Shown here piece by piece: positions 1 to 8,166 of a DNA stretch of 64,000 nucleotides. The stretch spans positions 185,197 through 249,196 of the forward strand of contig NZ_KB893648.1 in NCBI RefSeq assembly GCF_000374125.1, written 5' to 3'. This DNA is from Niabella aurantiaca DSM 17617. GTDB taxonomy: Bacteria > Bacteroidota > Bacteroidia > Chitinophagales > Chitinophagaceae. The position numbers and the translations under genes are program-made. Under the pieces are notes generated by a model. The model was given only the letters and a program-made list of their open reading frames with translations. It had not been told where the DNA came from and ran no database searches. Position 1 is the first letter of the stretch; each line of letters begins with the position of its first letter.

Positions 1-1496
1 CCGCCCGCTCACCAAAGAACATCGCATTTTTAAAAAAAGTATGTCCTACATCCTGCTTGGTAAGCCAGTTCTCAGGGTTTTCATAAGGACCCATATCGGT
101 GGGCGACAAACCCGAACGGTATTTTTTATCGCTGAACCAGGTAGTTTCGGGGGCATCGCCACCTTTCAGCGCTTTTATCGTGGCGTCTTTGTCGAGGTAG
201 AGCCATACGTTGCTCAATAAATGCACGGTTCTTACCTGGTAAACCCCTTTGCTGAAGCGCAGGGTACCGCCCCCCGAAAGATGAAGTTGCCGGATGGCTT
301 CATTGATCCGTCCGGTATCATCTTCTTCGCCATTACCGCTGACCCCGAAATCTTTGATATCCGTTTTTCCCGAATAAAAGGCCACACTGTTGGAAACGCC
401 GCTGGCGCCGCCGCCGGTTGCCTGTATCCGGAATGCGTAATGGTTACCAGGCCGGATACCGGATATGGAAGCGGTCCCTCCGGCTACATCGACGGTTGCT
501 TTTACAGGGTGCCAGGTCTTCCCCGAATCGGATGATTGTTGCACCCTTACTCCGGACGCGGCCACAGGAGCCCACTTCAGCAAGACCCGGGTGTACAGAC
601 CGTTCTTTTCGGTATAAATACCGGCGGTATCGGGAACCCGGTGCAGGTCGGAAATGGTGCGGGTAGCATATACGATAACGCTGGCCCCGGTGCTGGACAA
701 AATCTCCGGGGCCCGGGTGGTATAGCTGGCCCTGAAGCGATAGGCGCCGGGGGCCGCACATGAAATGCGGTGCAGGACCAGCACAAGGTCCGGGCCGTTG
801 GCCGGGCGCAGGTCTAAATGCTCAAAGGTGATCCTGCGGCCATTGGCGGAGATGCGGACACGGCCGGTTCTGGAATATGGGTAGCCGGCTCCTGTTCTGC
901 CAATGGATTGTTGCTCAAGATCCTTCAGCAACACCAGGCCCCGTCCGATGATGTTCACAGAAGTGTTTTCCAGGGTGGCCCGGATGCCCTCGGGTAGATC
1001 GAAGTTTACGGTGGCATCCGGACTGCGTTGCCCGGCAGTATAATGCAATACCAGGTCGTTAAGCGTATGGACGGTGACGCTTTTTTGCAAGGCAACCAGT
1101 TGGCCTCCCGTTGCTTTCGGGATCAGCCGGATAAAAAAAGATCTTGATTGTCCACCAGGGCCCTGTTCTGTAAGTCGGTCCCCGGTAATGAGTGTTCCTG
1201 TTGTTTTTGGGATGCCGTTTTCAGACTGTATGGAATACCGGAAATTTTCCTGCTGCAGGTCTGCATATAACAGGGCTACCGAAGGCGTTGTAGCCACCAG
1301 GCCGCTGTCTTCCGGTGTATCCACACTAAAGGAATAGGTGCTGCCGGATGTCAGGTACAGGGTGTCCTTTTTTACCCCGGCCACATACCGGGTATTTTCG
1401 AACGGGCGCTGCTGCGCGTTGAGCCCGCTGCCCGCGCCGAACAGGAGCAATAAGAGGATGGGGATTGGTGAAGACCTCATAAAAAATAATTTCATT
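1..1496 (-). CDS. Secreted FN3 / pectate-lyase-like beta-helix enzyme, 3' part missing
   Basis: This open reading frame is uninterrupted from an ATG at 1496 to the window edge, so only about 498 N-terminal residues are visible. It starts with a signal peptide (hydrophobic ILLLLLFGAGS then NAQ). A long stretch of beta-rich sequence follows, with a fibronectin-III-like module at roughly residues 270-360 (contains SSDSGKTWHPV and IRPGNHYAFRIQATG). After it comes the entry motif of the pectate-lyase-3/GH28 beta-helix superfamily (KDFGVSGNGEEDDTGRINEA, then a GGGTLRFSKGVYQV strand). The catalytic part lies outside the window, so the family (GH28, PL or other) is undecided. It sits 11 bp downstream of the AraC-type gene on the same strand and is probably co-transcribed with it. 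A second in-frame ATG at 1481 is possible. The beta-helix enzyme identity is fairly sure; the substrate is not known. Confidence 0.75.
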
Positions 1497-1507
1497 TATT
1501 GGAATAT

Positions 1508-2368
1508 TTATCCGGTTTTGTACTCTTTTTGATAAACGAGGGGGCTCATGCCTGTTATCTGTTTGAAGCATTTATGAAAGGAGGTGAAATTGTTAAAGCC
1601 GCTTTCGTAGCATAACCGCTTTATCGGCGTATCTGTTTCGACCAGCTGTTTGCAAACGTGCCCGATCCTTAATTCCGTAATGAACTGGGAGTATGTTTTT
1701 CTGGTCCTTAATTTAAAATACCTGCAAAAAGAGCTGGGGCTGATGCTGGCGACAGCGGCAATTTCACGGAGCTGTATTTTGCGCCTGAAATTCCTGATGG
1801 TGTATTCGTAAACATCATTGATCCGTTCTTCTTCTGCTTTCCCCGCGTCCATTTGGATACGGACGGAAGACAGGTAGGTGATCTCCGCCCAGCCGGCAAT
1901 TTTTGACAGCAGGGCAAGCAGGGAAATAATGCGGTATGGGCCATTGATGTTGAGCAGGTAATCGAATGAATGGATGAGGGCCCTGGTTTTTCCCTGGATC
2001 AGCATTCCTCTTTTGACCCGCTCCAGCAGCAGCCGGATATTCTTGTTTTCCGGGAGGTCCAAAAACTTTTGTCCCCAGAAGGCTTCCTGGAAATGAATGG
2101 CAATGACATCAATGGGCGCATCGGTGCGCTCATAATAGCGGTCGTCAAACCTCCAGTAGTGGGGGAGGCCGGATCCGATGAGGCACATGGTGCCGGGTGC
2201 AAAATTGCGAACATGGTCCCCCACGAGCAGCGTGCCTGCGCCCTCGGCAATGTAGATCAGCTCCACTTCCTTATGACAGTGCCATCGGTTATTAACAGGT
2301 GTCCGGTCCCTCCTTACATCGAAGGAAACTCCGGGCATTGTTGCCATTTTTAATACATATGGTTTCAT
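1508..2368 (-). CDS. AraC-family transcriptional regulator (cupin + HTH)
   Basis: The protein has 286 residues with the usual AraC layout. An N-terminal cupin-like sensing domain (about 10-110) contains RWHCHKEVELIYIAEGAGTL and the PGTMCLIGSGLPHYW strand pair. A C-terminal double helix-turn-helix spans about 185-282, with ISPSSFCRYFK and the signature FNNFTSFHKCFKQITGMSP. Regulators of this kind bind a sugar or degradation product and activate nearby carbohydrate genes. It is transcribed divergently from the SusC gene at 2542, leaving a 173-bp shared control region that contains a perfect 16-bp palindrome (2497-2512). It lies directly upstream of the truncated beta-helix enzyme. It is the obvious local regulator of locus A, although the ligand and binding site are not shown by the sequence. 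Confidence 0.9.
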   Translation of the reverse strand: MKPYVLKMATMPGVSFDVRRDRTPVNNRWHCHKEVELIYIAEGAGTLLVGDHVRNFAPGTMCLIGSGLPHYWRFDDRYYERTDAPIDVIAIHFQEAFWGQKFLDLPENKNIRLLLERVKRGMLIQGKTRALIHSFDYLLNINGPYRIISLLALLSKIAGWAEITYLSSVRIQMDAGKAEEERINDVYEYTIRNFRRKIQLREIAAVASISPSSFCRYFKLRTRKTYSQFITELRIGHVCKQLVETDTPIKRLCYESGFNNFTSFHKCFKQITGMSPLVYQKEYKTG

Positions 2369-2496
2369 TCAAAAGCTCGTTATAGGCAAATAGTAAACGA
2401 AATATACACCAGAATCCGGTTGACAAATAGCCTGAAGCCAAAATAGCTTAGTAGTTGGTTAATATTGAAAAATCAGATGCTCCAAAAACGTCTTTA

Positions 2497-2512
2497 TTTG
2501 CACATGTGCAAA
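2497..2512. promoter_or_regulatory. Candidate operator: perfect 16-bp palindrome upstream of SusC
   Basis: TTTGCACATGTGCAAA is a perfect palindrome 29 bp before the SusC start. It runs into TGCAAACGATTGAA (2507-2520), which resembles the TGnnAnCGnTnnCA operator of LacI-family regulators, though its last half is imperfect. No LacI-type gene is in the window. AraC-type sites are usually direct repeats, so the owner of this site is unclear. That it is an operator is inference. Confidence 0.5.
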
Positions 2513-2541
2513 CGATTGAACAATTTTTAAAAAATTAAACT

Positions 2542-5500
2542 ATGACGTATTGCTTTGTGAAAAAAAGGAGGAGCGCCTTGAAACTGCTTGTCCTGTTTTC
2601 TGTTCTGTTTTCCTTTCCTGTTTTTTTGCGGGCGCAAAAAAATATCCAGGTACAGGGAACTGTTCAGGACGAAAAGGGAGATCCCGTTTCGCAGGCCTCG
2701 GTCCTGTTAAAAGATTCTGATCGCGGAACCAGTTCAGACTCTTCAGGACATTTCTCTATTATGGTTCCTGATGGAAAGGGCACGCTGGTTTTCTCGGCCG
2801 TTGGTTTTGCAGAAAGTGAGCATGTGCTCAACGGGGAGCAGACCGTGAGCATTATTTTAAAACAGGCGTTGAATGACCTGGATGAAATTGTGGTGGTGGG
2901 GTATGGAACGCAGCGAAAACGGGATGTTACAGGCGCTATTTCCTCGATCAGCTCCAAGACCATCGAGGAGCGGCAGCCCGTGAACTTGTTTGATGCGTTA
3001 CAGGGCCAGGCCGCGGGGGTTTTGGTGGTGAACGATGGCGGCGGCGCTCCGGGGGCGGAAGGTACTATCCAGATCCGCGGCGCCTCTACGCTCAACAGCG
3101 GAAATGGTCCTTTGTACCTGGTGGATGGTGTCATCAATCCGGACGGCGCCAGCATCAACCCGATGGATATTGAGCGGATCGAAATTCTGAAAGATGCGGC
3201 TTCAGCGGCTATTTACGGTGCACGCGCGGCTAACGGGGTCATCATCATTACCACCAAAAAAGGTAAGGAAGGCCGGCCAAGGATCGACCTGAACTATTCC
3301 CGTATTTTTGGAAGGCTTGCTCACAAGCTGCCGCAGAACAATGCAGCAGAAGTACGTGAGTTCAGAAGGATACAATCAAAAAATCCTACCGGCAGTACCG
3401 GCGGCAGGGTTGACTCGCTGAACCCGGGTTTTAACTCAGACAATGACCTGCAGCAATTGTTGCTGGGTAACCTGGGAGACCGGCAGCAGGTGAACCTGGG
3501 TGTAAGCGGCGGCCAGAAAGGGCTGAGCTATTATACCGGGCTGAATTACCTCAACGACAAGTCGATCATCCTGAACAGTTATGTGAAACGGGTACAGGTG
3601 CGGAGCAATATTGAATACCAGGCTTCACCCAGACTCAAATATGTGAGCAATGTTTCCATGATGTGGCAAACCGGCAATGAAGTGCCCATCGCGAGGACGG
3701 TGGCCGTAGCCTTTGACCGGCCCGCGTATTCGCTGATCTACTACCCCGACGGGTCGTTAACCAGCTACGTCGGTTCTAAGCGCAACCCGGTGGCAAACGC
3801 CATATACGAAACCAATAAAACGGATGTGTTCTCCATACAATTCAGCAATTCGGTGCAATACCGCATCTTTAAAGACCTGCTGTTTACCACCACGTTCAAT
3901 GCGATGCTGGATAACCGGCAGAACCTGCTTTTCTCGCCGCGGTACGTTTCGGCCAATAAGGACCAGAACAACGGCGCCAATGATATGCAAAAGACGTTCT
4001 CATGGGAGTACCAGTCGTTCTTCAATTATAATAAGACATTTGGCGGTGCCCACAGCCTGCAGGCCGTACTGGGTGTCAGCGCAGACAGAAGACGTTATGA
4101 CCGGTCGCACTCTGAGTATGCCAATGTAGTGAGTGAAGAAATATTCATTACCCAGCCTTCATACATCACCGCTTCCAAAACCTATACGGATGCAGATCTT
4201 ACAGCCGGGGCCAGCTTGTTTGCAAGGGCCAACTACAGCTATAAAGGGAAATATACGCTGGCGGGTATCTTCCGCCGTGATGGTTCTTCCCGCTTTGGCA
4301 GTGAATCCCGGTACGGGAACTTTTATTCTGCTTCTGCCGGATGGCGGTTTTCTGATGAGCCGTTCATGGACTGGGCCCGGAGCGCGTTGACCGATGGCCG
4401 TTTCAGGATCGGTGTTGGCCAGGTGGGGAACGACCGCATCGGTTCGAATGATTACCTCAATAAGATCGTATTCAATTCAAGTTATGCAGGTATTGGGGGT
4501 GCGTACACCACACCTACATTCGGAAACGGGCGCGTGCATTGGGAAACGACCATACAGCAAAACGCCGGTCTGGATCTGACCTTCTTCCGCGGCAGGCTGA
4601 ATTTTACAGCGGACTACTATGTCAAAACAACCAAGGATCTCCTGTATGAAAAAGCGCTTCCCGCAGAATCGGGCTTCGACAATGTAAAGGTCAACATCGG
4701 TACATTGGAAAACAGGGGGCTTGAGTTTGCAGTCCGGGGAACGCCCATCTTTGCAAAGGACGCCGATAGAGGTGTGACCTGGGAGATCGGCGGAAATATC
4801 TCTTTTGAAAAGAGCATCATTAAGAAACTTGGTGATGGCATACCCTTTATCGTAGCCAGTAAATGGTATATAGAAGAGGGCGGAAAGATTGGAAATTTCT
4901 TTGGCTGGAAAAATCTGGGTGTGTACTCCTGGAACGAATCCAACGCATACAATGATGACTGGGACCGGCTTACCGTGGTGCTGGGTGATGATGGACAGCC
5001 GTTGTATAAGGATGGATCGCCTGTATATACATTCAACGGACAGCCCTATACCGGGTATGTACACCATCTGTACGATCCTTCCGGTAAGCTGCGTGGGGGG
5101 GATGCGATCTGGGAGAATACCAATAAAGACAGCCTGATCGATGACCGCGACCGGCAGATACTGGCCAATGCGCAGCCTAAATTTTATCTGGGCATCTCCA
5201 ATAATCTTTCCTACCGGAGATTTACCTTATCGTTCCTTTTCAATGCTTCGTTTGGCTCCCATGTATATAATGCATTGTTGTTTGCGCAAAGTTACCCGTC
5301 CAATACAGGAGCCGGAAGCCCGGAAATGGTTTACAATGCATGGCGGAAGCCGGGTGATGAGGCCAAATACCCTTACTACCCCGAAGCAAAGAACCGGGGG
5401 AACCAGCGGAAGGACGCCAGCAGTCTGTTTATAGAGGATGGTTCATTTATCAGACTGTCCAGCCTACGCCTCTCTTATATGTTCCAGCCCCGGATCACCC

Positions 5501-5679
5501 AAAAGATATTGCTGAAAGGGGCCACGGTTTATGTGTACGGCAGCAACCTGCTTACCTGGACCAATTACAGGGGATATGATCCTGAATTCAGTACATCCAA
5601 TGTACTGCAACCGGGTTATGACAATGGCAAGTACCCAAAAAGAAGAGAGTATGGATTTGGAATCAATGTTAACTTTTAA
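2542..5679 (+). CDS. SusC/RagA-type TonB-dependent outer-membrane glycan transporter (locus A)
   Basis: The protein has 1045 residues, normal for the family. A signal peptide (about 1-31, ends FPVFLRAQ) is followed by a carboxypeptidase-regulatory-like domain (about 35-110: VQGTVQDEKGDPV to LVFSAVGF). Next is the family's TonB-box-like region (DEIVVVGYGTQRKRDVTGAI), a plug (about 130-245, including LYLVDGVINP and DAASAAIYGARAANGVIIITT) and a beta-barrel ending in the expected aromatic residue (GINVNF). It would import oligosaccharides across the outer membrane using TonB energy, with the SusD protein as its lid. It lacks the N-terminal STN domain, consistent with control by the neighbouring AraC-type regulator rather than an anti-sigma factor. 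The SusD gene follows after 10 bp. The transported glycan is unknown. Confidence 0.97.
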   Translation: MTYCFVKKRRSALKLLVLFSVLFSFPVFLRAQKNIQVQGTVQDEKGDPVSQASVLLKDSDRGTSSDSSGHFSIMVPDGKGTLVFSAVGFAESEHVLNGEQTVSIILKQALNDLDEIVVVGYGTQRKRDVTGAISSISSKTIEERQPVNLFDALQGQAAGVLVVNDGGGAPGAEGTIQIRGASTLNSGNGPLYLVDGVINPDGASINPMDIERIEILKDAASAAIYGARAANGVIIITTKKGKEGRPRIDLNYSRIFGRLAHKLPQNNAAEVREFRRIQSKNPTGSTGGRVDSLNPGFNSDNDLQQLLLGNLGDRQQVNLGVSGGQKGLSYYTGLNYLNDKSIILNSYVKRVQVRSNIEYQASPRLKYVSNVSMMWQTGNEVPIARTVAVAFDRPAYSLIYYPDGSLTSYVGSKRNPVANAIYETNKTDVFSIQFSNSVQYRIFKDLLFTTTFNAMLDNRQNLLFSPRYVSANKDQNNGANDMQKTFSWEYQSFFNYNKTFGGAHSLQAVLGVSADRRRYDRSHSEYANVVSEEIFITQPSYITASKTYTDADLTAGASLFARANYSYKGKYTLAGIFRRDGSSRFGSESRYGNFYSASAGWRFSDEPFMDWARSALTDGRFRIGVGQVGNDRIGSNDYLNKIVFNSSYAGIGGAYTTPTFGNGRVHWETTIQQNAGLDLTFFRGRLNFTADYYVKTTKDLLYEKALPAESGFDNVKVNIGTLENRGLEFAVRGTPIFAKDADRGVTWEIGGNISFEKSIIKKLGDGIPFIVASKWYIEEGGKIGNFFGWKNLGVYSWNESNAYNDDWDRLTVVLGDDGQPLYKDGSPVYTFNGQPYTGYVHHLYDPSGKLRGGDAIWENTNKDSLIDDRDRQILANAQPKFYLGISNNLSYRRFTLSFLFNASFGSHVYNALLFAQSYPSNTGAGSPEMVYNAWRKPGDEAKYPYYPEAKNRGNQRKDASSLFIEDGSFIRLSSLRLSYMFQPRITQKILLKGATVYVYGSNLLTWTNYRGYDPEFSTSNVLQPGYDNGKYPKRREYGFGINVNF

Positions 5680-5689
5680 ATTGAGCAAT

Positions 5690-7264
5690 ATGAAAAAGTT
5701 GAGTTATATCATCATCGCGTGCGTCATGATTGTGGTATGCGGGAGTTGCAATAAATTTCTTGATATTTCGCCGCAGGACCAGGTGGCTCAGAGTAAATTC
5801 TATAAGACCAAAGACGATGTGGATGCCGCTATTGCGGGAATGTATGCGGGGTTTCAGGAACAAATGATCGGAGAGGCACAGTACAAGGAAAAAGCGCTGT
5901 TCTGGGGCGACTACCGTTCGGATAATTTTGATTATTTTTTAAGCTATACGACCAATACTACCACCGAGGTGGTGATGAACGCGTTGACAACGGATAATGA
6001 ATTTTCCGATTGGTCCGGTCTATATACGGTTATCGGGCGGGCCAATGCCAATATCAAATACATCCCCGATGCTGCGGCGAACGATTCCCGGCTGACACCG
6101 GATGCGGCCAATAAGGCGCTGGCCGAAAGCTATGCCATGCGCGCCATCTGCTATTTCTATCTTGTGCGGGTATGGGGCGATGCGCCTGTTTGGACCACCC
6201 CCATGGAAAGTTTGTCCGATTCGCTCGAGAAACCCCGGGTGGCGGCTGCCAAAGTGATCGATGAGCTGATCATACCGGACCTCACCAAGGCCTATTCGCT
6301 GATCGCGAAGAATCAGACCCCCTCTGTGTGGCGGCTGGGAGAAGGATCCATATGTGCCATACTTGCAGATGTATATATGTGGAAGCATGATTATGCCAAC
6401 GCCATCGTATGGATCAATAACCTGTTTAAGGCCAAAAGCCCTAAAGGCGGGGTATATACAGGCGCCAGCGGTGCCAATCTTCAGCCGCAGGCAACCTGGA
6501 AGAGTATATTTACGGAACCCGCCAGCAGCATAGAATCGATCTGGAGCATTCACTGGGACTTTGAGAAAAATGAATGTGCCTGCATGACCACCTCATGGAC
6601 CTCCAATAATAAGCCGATTGTTATGGACATCGACCTGTACAATAACTGGGTGATCCCGCAAACGGTTGCGGCTCCCGCTATGACCGATATCCGTCCAAAA
6701 CAGACCATCGATCCGTACTCCAGAAACAATAATGCGACTGCATCCAACCGCGACCGGTTCATCAAATGGTATGCATCGCCCACCAATCCTACCAAGGCAT
6801 CTACTTCGGCAGAACTGGCGCTGTACTATTTTAAAGAGGCACCCGTATATTTACCGATGTACCGGCTGGCCGATATCTATCTTTTATATGCGGAAGCATT
6901 GAATGCTACAGGCGATCAGCCCAATGCGCTGAAGTACCTCAATTTTGTACGGGTACGGGCAGGACTTCCGGCTTATGTGGAAGGCAGCGCACCGGTTGCC
7001 GATCCGGCCTCAATGGCCGATGCGATCCTGAAGGAGCGCCAGATGGAGCTGGTAGGGGAAGGCAAACGGTGGTTTGACCTGATCCGTACAGGCAATGTGG
7101 TAAGAATAATGGACCCGATATTGAAAAGAAGGCAAATATCCGCGGGCGCTTCTGCCGAAGAAGCGACCGGCTTTGGTGACCCGAGAAAGACTTTATGGCC
7201 GGTGAACCGGAGTGTGTTGAACGCGAACAGGAAACTGGTTCAGAACCCGGGCTACGGCGGATAA
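5690..7264 (+). CDS. SusD/RagB-type glycan-binding lipoprotein (locus A)
   Basis: The start was placed at the ATG at 5690, just after the SusC stop, because it gives a lipoprotein signal: MKKLSYIIIACVMIVVCGSC with the acylated Cys in the GSC lipobox. The mature protein then begins NKFLDISPQDQVAQSKF, a classical SusD N-terminus. The 524 residues contain the TPR-type SusD features, such as ESYAMRAICYFYLVRVWGD, LADIYLLYAEALN and the C-terminal ILKERQMELVGEGKRWFDLIR. SusD proteins sit on the cell surface, bind the glycan and close over the SusC barrel. The gene forms an obvious pair with the upstream SusC. An upstream in-frame extension from 5531 lies inside SusC and is rejected. Confidence 0.96.
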   Translation: MKKLSYIIIACVMIVVCGSCNKFLDISPQDQVAQSKFYKTKDDVDAAIAGMYAGFQEQMIGEAQYKEKALFWGDYRSDNFDYFLSYTTNTTTEVVMNALTTDNEFSDWSGLYTVIGRANANIKYIPDAAANDSRLTPDAANKALAESYAMRAICYFYLVRVWGDAPVWTTPMESLSDSLEKPRVAAAKVIDELIIPDLTKAYSLIAKNQTPSVWRLGEGSICAILADVYMWKHDYANAIVWINNLFKAKSPKGGVYTGASGANLQPQATWKSIFTEPASSIESIWSIHWDFEKNECACMTTSWTSNNKPIVMDIDLYNNWVIPQTVAAPAMTDIRPKQTIDPYSRNNNATASNRDRFIKWYASPTNPTKASTSAELALYYFKEAPVYLPMYRLADIYLLYAEALNATGDQPNALKYLNFVRVRAGLPAYVEGSAPVADPASMADAILKERQMELVGEGKRWFDLIRTGNVVRIMDPILKRRQISAGASAEEATGFGDPRKTLWPVNRSVLNANRKLVQNPGYGG

Positions 7265-7335
7265 TAATTTTCTGAAACGGCCGGGCAGCGGAGAGGCTGG
7301 TTGCCCGGCCATTGAAAACAACAAAATACCAACTG

Positions 7336-8133
7336 ATGAAAGTATTCAAAATTATAATCAATAGCATCCTGATATGTGCAGTGGCCACAACGTTCCTTAC
7401 AGGGTGCAAGAAGCTGCTTGGGCTGGACCGGCAGAAGAATTACGACTATCATAAGGAAACGCTGGATCCCCATATCAACATGACGGCAAAAGCGTTCTTA
7501 TTAAAACGGGCAGATGGTACACCGGAGGCTCCCGCTGATACGGTTTTCAGATGGATGAAAAAAGGGCTGGATTATTGCGGGTTCGACCTTTCACAGTATG
7601 AAAAACCGGGCCGGACCTTCATATTCCTGCACAACGATGCCGTGCGTGGATTCGATGAAGAAGGGGAGATAGATAAAGGACTGTTTTTCGACTTCCCGAT
7701 CGTGGACCATGATATCAATGGTGATCCGATCATTGATCCCACCACGGGCCTGCCTCAAACGCATCCTGCAACCCAATGGGAAGATTACTCCAAAGAAACC
7801 GTAAAGAATTTTTTCCTGTACCTCATCGGCGAGGGTGTGTACGACTATTATGATCTGAATGCAGAGAATACAACCCTGCAGTCGTTGCTGCCGTCAAACA
7901 GTACAGCAACAAAAGAATCAATGCTGGGTTATTGGGATCCTTCTATCTCCGCATTTAATGCAGCAGGCGGAAAGGGCTTTGATCAGCAGGGGAAATTTGT
8001 GCTGCGCATTCAGAATAATGCAGATATTGCGCCGATCATTTTTAATGAGCACAGCGAAAGCCGGTCGATCGGGTTTATTGCTACCAATGGTGTAGTGCAT
8101 GTGTACGGAGTAGCCTTGTATCCTTCGAAATAG
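7336..8133 (+). CDS. FAS1-like surface lipoprotein, possible glycan-binding accessory protein
   Basis: The ATG at 7336 gives a lipoprotein signal (MKVFKIIINSILICAVATTF, then LTGC as lipobox) and a 265-residue product. Two stretches resemble the two conserved boxes of fasciclin/FAS1 domains: GRTFIFLHNDAVRGF (about residue 90) and, near the C-terminus, SIGFIATNGVVHVYGVALYP, which matches the I-x-x-NGVIHVID-x-L-P box. It follows SusD in the slot where PULs usually carry a surface glycan-binding protein, and it precedes the GH2 enzyme on the same strand. I infer an accessory cell-surface binding or adhesion role. The FAS1 call is from motif recognition only, and no enzymatic residues were recognised. 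Confidence 0.65.
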   Translation: MKVFKIIINSILICAVATTFLTGCKKLLGLDRQKNYDYHKETLDPHINMTAKAFLLKRADGTPEAPADTVFRWMKKGLDYCGFDLSQYEKPGRTFIFLHNDAVRGFDEEGEIDKGLFFDFPIVDHDINGDPIIDPTTGLPQTHPATQWEDYSKETVKNFFLYLIGEGVYDYYDLNAENTTLQSLLPSNSTATKESMLGYWDPSISAFNAAGGKGFDQQGKFVLRIQNNADIAPIIFNEHSESRSIGFIATNGVVHVYGVALYPSK

Positions 8134-8166
8134 TTTTTCTACCTATATGTTTTTATATCAGACAGA

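Noticed and set aside
444..786. Short minus-strand open frames inside the first gene
   Set aside because: They overlap the long uninterrupted minus frame of the truncated beta-helix enzyme, in other frames, and have no recognisable domain.
5531..5689. Longer N-terminus for SusD of locus A
   Set aside because: The extension lies within the SusC coding region. The ATG at 5690 alone gives a proper lipoprotein signal.
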